A stretch of DNA of 64,000 nucleotides from Neorhizobium huautlense (lineage in GTDB: Bacteria; Pseudomonadota; Alphaproteobacteria; Rhizobiales; Rhizobiaceae). The translations under genes and the position numbers were made by a program. The stretch lies in assembly GCF_030811685.1 (NCBI RefSeq), contig NZ_JAUSRF010000024.1:23965-87964 (forward strand), in the 5' to 3' direction. Below are positions 61,263-64,000 of this stretch, piece by piece; within the stretch, counting starts at the first letter, position 1, and every line of letters starts with the position of its first letter. The notes beneath the pieces were generated by a model. The model ran no database searches. It was not told the origin of the DNA and saw only the letters and a list, made by a program, of their open reading frames with translations.

Positions 61263-62459
61263 TTACGCGGAAATTTTCGCGAGAGCCTGCGCGAAATCCT
61301 CGATCAGGTCTTCCGGATCCTCGATGCCGGCGGAGAAGCGCACCGTGCCGGCCGAAATGCCGAGTTCGGTACGGGCTTCGTCGCTGAGGTTCTTGTGCGT
61401 CGTCGTCGCCGGATGGGTGATGATCGAGCGGGTATCGCCGAGATTGTTGGAAATCGTCACGACCTCCATGGCGTTCTGCAGCTTGAACGCCGCTTCCTTG
61501 CCGCCCTTGAGTTCGAACGCCACCAGCGTCGAGCCGCCGGTCATCTGCTTGGCGATGATGTCTGCCTGCGGATGGTCCTTGCGGCCCGGATAGATGACCT
61601 TGGCGACCTTGTCGCTTTCCGCCAGGAAATCGGCGATACGGCCGGCATTTTCCGTCTGCTGCTTCACACGGATCGGCAGGGTTTCGAGCCCCTTGATCAG
61701 CGTCCATGCGGTGAACGGCGACATGGCCGGGCCGGTGTGGCGGTAATAATCCTGCAGATGCTCGGTCACCCATTCCTTGTCGGAAAGGATGACGCCGGCA
61801 AGGCTGCGGCCCTGACCGTCGATATGTTTGGTGGCGGAATAAACGACCACATGCGCGCCGAGTTCCAGCGGCTTCTGGAAAAGCGGCGTGGCGAACACGT
61901 TGTCGACCACGACGCGCGCACCGATCTGATCGGCAAGGGCAGCCACGCCGGCAATGTCGATGACTTCGAGCGTCGGGTTGGTCGGGCTTTCAAGGAAGAA
62001 AACCTTGGTGTTCGGCTTGATCGCCTTTTCCCAGTTTTCGAGATGGCGTCCATCGACCAGCGTGCATTCGATGCCGTAACGCGGCGCCAGCGTCTCGACC
62101 ACCCAGCGGCACGAACCGAACAGGGCGCGGGCGGCAACGATATGGTCGCCGGCCTTTAACTGGCACAGAAGCGCTGCCGTGATGGCGGCCATGCCGGAAG
62201 CCGTCGCGCGGGCTTCCTCTGCGCCTTCCAGTGCGCACATGCGCTTCTCGAACATGTCGTTGGTGGGGCTGCCGTAGCGGGCGTAGATATAACCCTCTTC
62301 CTCGCCCTTGAAGCGTGCTTCCGCGGCTTCTGAACTGTCGTAGGTAAAGCCCTGCGTCAGATAGATCGCTTCCGACATCTCGCCGTATTGCGAGCGCAGC
62401 GTTCCGCCATGCACGAGTGTCGTTGCAGGGCGCCAATTCTTGTTCGGAGTTTTGCTCAT
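61263..62459 (-). CDS. metZ: O-succinylhomoserine sulfhydrylase
   Basis: PLP enzyme of the Cys/Met metabolism family that makes homocysteine directly from O-succinylhomoserine and sulfide. 398 residues. The PLP lysine is in VVYSATKHIDGQGR, with YARYGSPTNDMFEKR and GDTRSIITHPATTTH typical of MetZ. The ATG at 62459 follows AAGGTGG; the in-frame extension to 62534 lies in the riboswitch platform. A SAM-II riboswitch and terminator precede it, so it is shut off by SAM. Confidence 0.94.
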   Translation of the reverse strand: MSKTPNKNWRPATTLVHGGTLRSQYGEMSEAIYLTQGFTYDSSEAAEARFKGEEEGYIYARYGSPTNDMFEKRMCALEGAEEARATASGMAAITAALLCQLKAGDHIVAARALFGSCRWVVETLAPRYGIECTLVDGRHLENWEKAIKPNTKVFFLESPTNPTLEVIDIAGVAALADQIGARVVVDNVFATPLFQKPLELGAHVVVYSATKHIDGQGRSLAGVILSDKEWVTEHLQDYYRHTGPAMSPFTAWTLIKGLETLPIRVKQQTENAGRIADFLAESDKVAKVIYPGRKDHPQADIIAKQMTGGSTLVAFELKGGKEAAFKLQNAMEVVTISNNLGDTRSIITHPATTTHKNLSDEARTELGISAGTVRFSAGIEDPEDLIEDFAQALAKISA

Positions 62460-62481
62460 GTACTGACCACCTTCGTGATAC

Positions 62482-62513
62482 AAAAAAACCGGCCGCAAAA
62501 GCAGACCGGTTTT
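62482..62513 (-). terminator. SAM-gated terminator before metZ
   Basis: In the transcript AAAACCGG pairs with CCGGTTTT over a 13-base loop and runs into TTT. Part of its left arm (62506-62509) overlaps CCGGTCT (62503-62509), which can pair with AGACCGG at the riboswitch 3' end instead. Confidence 0.8.
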
Positions 62514-62518
62514 CAACC

Positions 62519-62577
62519 CGGTCTTTTTAGCCACTTGTTTAACGTGGCTGCAAGCCGACCGGCCAAATCACCACGGG
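62519..62577 (-). ncRNA. SAM-II riboswitch (metA motif)
   Basis: The transcript reads CGTGGTGATTTGGCC, then GGTCGGCTTGCA, GCCACGTTAAACAAG, and TGGCTAAAAAGACCGG. P1 is CGTGGT:GCCACG; the pseudoknot P2 pairs CCGGTC (62562-62557) with GACCGG (62523-62518). The conserved core TTGCA...GCTAAAAAG matches SAM-II. It sits 60 bases before metZ, the classic context. SAM binding should favour the downstream terminator. Confidence 0.95.
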
Positions 62578-62662
62578 ATAAATCTGGCTTACGCCTCACC
62601 CCTGCTTGCGTCAATGGTTTTGATTTGGTTTTGTCGCCCATCGATACAGGGACTTTTATGAG

Positions 62663-63754
62663 ATGATCAGGACGACGGGAATTCTGGCCGACCGCGCCAT
62701 TGCGGCGCTGTTCGATACGGGGCGTCTGGTCACCGAGCGTCCGCTCGATAGCGACCAGATCCAGCCGGCAAGCCTCGACCTGCGCCTCGGCACCAAAGCC
62801 TTTCGCGTGCGCGCGTCATTCATGCCGGGGCCGAACAGCCTTGTGTCCGACAAGCTCGATCGCCTGAAACTGCATGTCGTCGATCTCTCGCAAGGTGCCG
62901 TTCTGGAAACCGGCTGCGTTTATATCGTGCCGCTGATGGAGCGCCTCGATCTGCCGGCCGACATGTCGGCTTCAGCCAATCCGAAAAGCTCGACCGGCCG
63001 CCTCGATATCTTCACCCGTGTCATCACCGATTACGCGCAGGAATTCGACAAGATCCCGGCCGGTTATTCCGGTCCGCTCTATCTGGAAATTTCGCCGCGC
63101 ACCTTTCCGATCGTGGTGCGTCAGGGTTCGCGCCTGTCGCAGATCCGTTTCCGCATCGGCAACGCGCTTCTGGGTGAACCGGAACTGCTGAAGCTGCACA
63201 ATGACGAAACACTGGTCGCCTCGCAGCAGCCGAACGTATCGGGTGGCGGCATCGCGCTGTCGATCGATCTCGCCGGCGACGGACAAGGTCTGATCGGTTA
63301 TCGCGGCAAACATCACACGGCGGTGGTCGATGTCGACAAGAAGGCCCAGCACGACATCTTCGATTTCTGGGAGCCGCTTTACAGCCGTGGTCGCAACGAA
63401 CTGATCCTCGATCCGGACGAGTTCTACATCCTCGTTTCGCGCGAAGCCGTGCATGTGCCGCCGCTTTACGCCGCTGAAATGACGCCTTTCGATCCGCTGG
63501 TCGGCGAATTCCGCGTGCATTACGCCGGTTTCTTCGATCCCGGCTTCGGCCACGAGGCAGCCGGCGGCCGCGGCAGCCGCGCCGTTCTGGAAGTGCGCAG
63601 CCACGAAGTGCCGTTCATCCTCGAAGATGCCCAGATCGTTGGTCGCCTGGTCTATGAACACATGCTGGACGCGCCGGAAGGCTTGTACGGTTCGGGCCTC
63701 GGCTCGAACTATCAGGCGCAAGGGCTAAAGCTGTCGAAACATTTTCGTAGCTGA
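62663..63754 (+). CDS. dcd: dCTP deaminase, two-domain form
   Basis: 363 residues, about twice the size of E. coli Dcd. The N-terminal half carries the dUTPase-fold motif IQPASLDLRLG and SANPKSSTGRLDIFTR; the C-terminal half has VGEFRVHYAGFFDPGFG and EVRSHEVPFIL, a second copy of the fold. The long form is typical of alphaproteobacteria. It makes dUTP from dCTP for dTMP synthesis. It diverges from metZ. Confidence 0.88.
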   Translation: MIRTTGILADRAIAALFDTGRLVTERPLDSDQIQPASLDLRLGTKAFRVRASFMPGPNSLVSDKLDRLKLHVVDLSQGAVLETGCVYIVPLMERLDLPADMSASANPKSSTGRLDIFTRVITDYAQEFDKIPAGYSGPLYLEISPRTFPIVVRQGSRLSQIRFRIGNALLGEPELLKLHNDETLVASQQPNVSGGGIALSIDLAGDGQGLIGYRGKHHTAVVDVDKKAQHDIFDFWEPLYSRGRNELILDPDEFYILVSREAVHVPPLYAAEMTPFDPLVGEFRVHYAGFFDPGFGHEAAGGRGSRAVLEVRSHEVPFILEDAQIVGRLVYEHMLDAPEGLYGSGLGSNYQAQGLKLSKHFRS

Positions 63755-63813
63755 ATGTCGCGGCAATGCCGCTTGACAGTCCGCCCCTTCTGTTGGAAAT
63801 CTGCGGGCCTCAA

Positions 63814-63887
63814 GCGGGTGTAGCTCAATGGTAGAGCAGCAGCTTCCCAAGCTGAATACGAGGGTTCGATTCCCTTCACCCGCTCCA
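63814..63887 (+). tRNA. tRNA-Gly (anticodon CCC)
   Basis: 74-base cloverleaf: acceptor GCGGGTG / CACCCGC, anticodon loop TTCCCAA (CCC), T-arm with GTTCGATTC and an encoded CCA. It decodes GGG. An IS481-like element starts within about 25 bases of its 3' end. Confidence 0.97.
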
Positions 63888-63911
63888 GCCGCTTTTTCAG
63901 TCGCTTAGGTG

Positions 63912-64000
63912 TTTAGTCCCACAGTGTGATGGCGTATTATTGTCGCGATCACAGAGGGACACTCTATGGGCCAATTTCTTCATGGCAGCGCCAAGACCAC
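63912..64000 (+). mobile_element. Left end of an IS481-like insertion sequence
   Basis: The region from about 63912 (TGTTTAGTCCCACAGTGTGA) contains an inverted repeat TGTGAT...ATCACA (63925-63953) and a transposase start at 63966. The exact element end cannot be set because the right end is outside the window. Confidence 0.5.
63966..64000 (+). CDS. IS481-family transposase, N-terminal fragment
   Basis: Only eleven full codons are visible: MGQFLHGSAKT. Many IS481-family transposases open with MGQ-x-LHGSA-x-TT, so the match is good although short. The rest lies beyond the window. Confidence 0.55.
   Translation, partial: MGQFLHGSAKT

Noticed and set aside
1..64000. CRISPR array
   Set aside because: No regularly spaced repeats were seen on either strand.

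Overview
The window is about 64 kb of dense, roughly 60% GC chromosome. It reads as core housekeeping DNA of an alphaproteobacterium of the Rhizobiales, most likely Rhizobiaceae of the Agrobacterium/Rhizobium type. The evidence is gcrA with a dense GANTC promoter, a SAM-II riboswitch before metZ, the rhizobial phoR-pstSCAB-phoU-phoB order, a FixK/FNR box before hemN, and a candidate EcfG stress promoter. Species cannot be fixed from the window alone. Genes lie on both strands in short operons, and many convergent pairs share a terminator.

Layout. 1-9.1 kb: dapE/dapD lysine genes, a LOG-family protein, an EF-hand protein, a HAD nucleotidase, ogt, argB, an ECF sigma / anti-sigma pair followed by a secreted fasciclin protein, and engB. 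9.1-11.5 kb: the yidC-rnpA-rpmH cluster. 11.5-15.9 kb: a chemoreceptor, an orphan histidine kinase and tRNA-Arg. 15.9-28.6 kb: hemN, cysQ, a hydroxyproline epimerase-like enzyme, a Sel1-repeat protein, pyrC, a GGDEF protein, pyrE, fructokinase, a SUKH-like protein, pgi and a lipoprotein hydrolase. 28.7-39.6 kb: fadD, a PRC-barrel protein, a GNAT protein, a NadE-like / adenylation enzyme / acyl-carrier operon, a cell-envelope protein of unknown role, tRNA-Thr and kup. 39.7-47.5 kb: a DUF2231-like membrane protein with a sorbosone dehydrogenase-like lipoprotein, a complete iron-siderophore ABC importer facing a siderophore-interacting reductase, and ppk2. 47.7-55.6 kb: the Pho regulon core. 55.6-64 kb: a PACE-type transporter, gcrA, argD-argF-hslO, apaG, metZ, a double-domain dCTP deaminase, tRNA-Gly, and the first bases of an IS481-like insertion sequence that runs off the right end.

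How the parts fit. Arginine (argB, argD, argF), lysine (dapD, dapE), methionine (metZ) and pyrimidine (pyrC, pyrE) synthesis are scattered but complete as individual genes. Phosphate sensing, uptake and storage lie together (phoR to phoB, with ppk2 just upstream). Iron-siderophore uptake is a four-gene importer with translationally coupled starts and a convergent reductase.

The best candidate for something undescribed is a structured leader shared by the chemoreceptor at 11902 and the GGDEF gene at 22108. Both carry the same 13-base segment TCGCCTTGGGGGA, the same CCAACGTG block, and a compensating helix CCTA(G/A)G:CTTGGG that would cover the G-rich ribosome-binding region. Second are a SAM-II riboswitch whose last strand can also form an antiterminator against a well-formed terminator, and the ACP / adenylation enzyme / NadE-like operon. 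All assignments come from reading the sequence; no database search was run.
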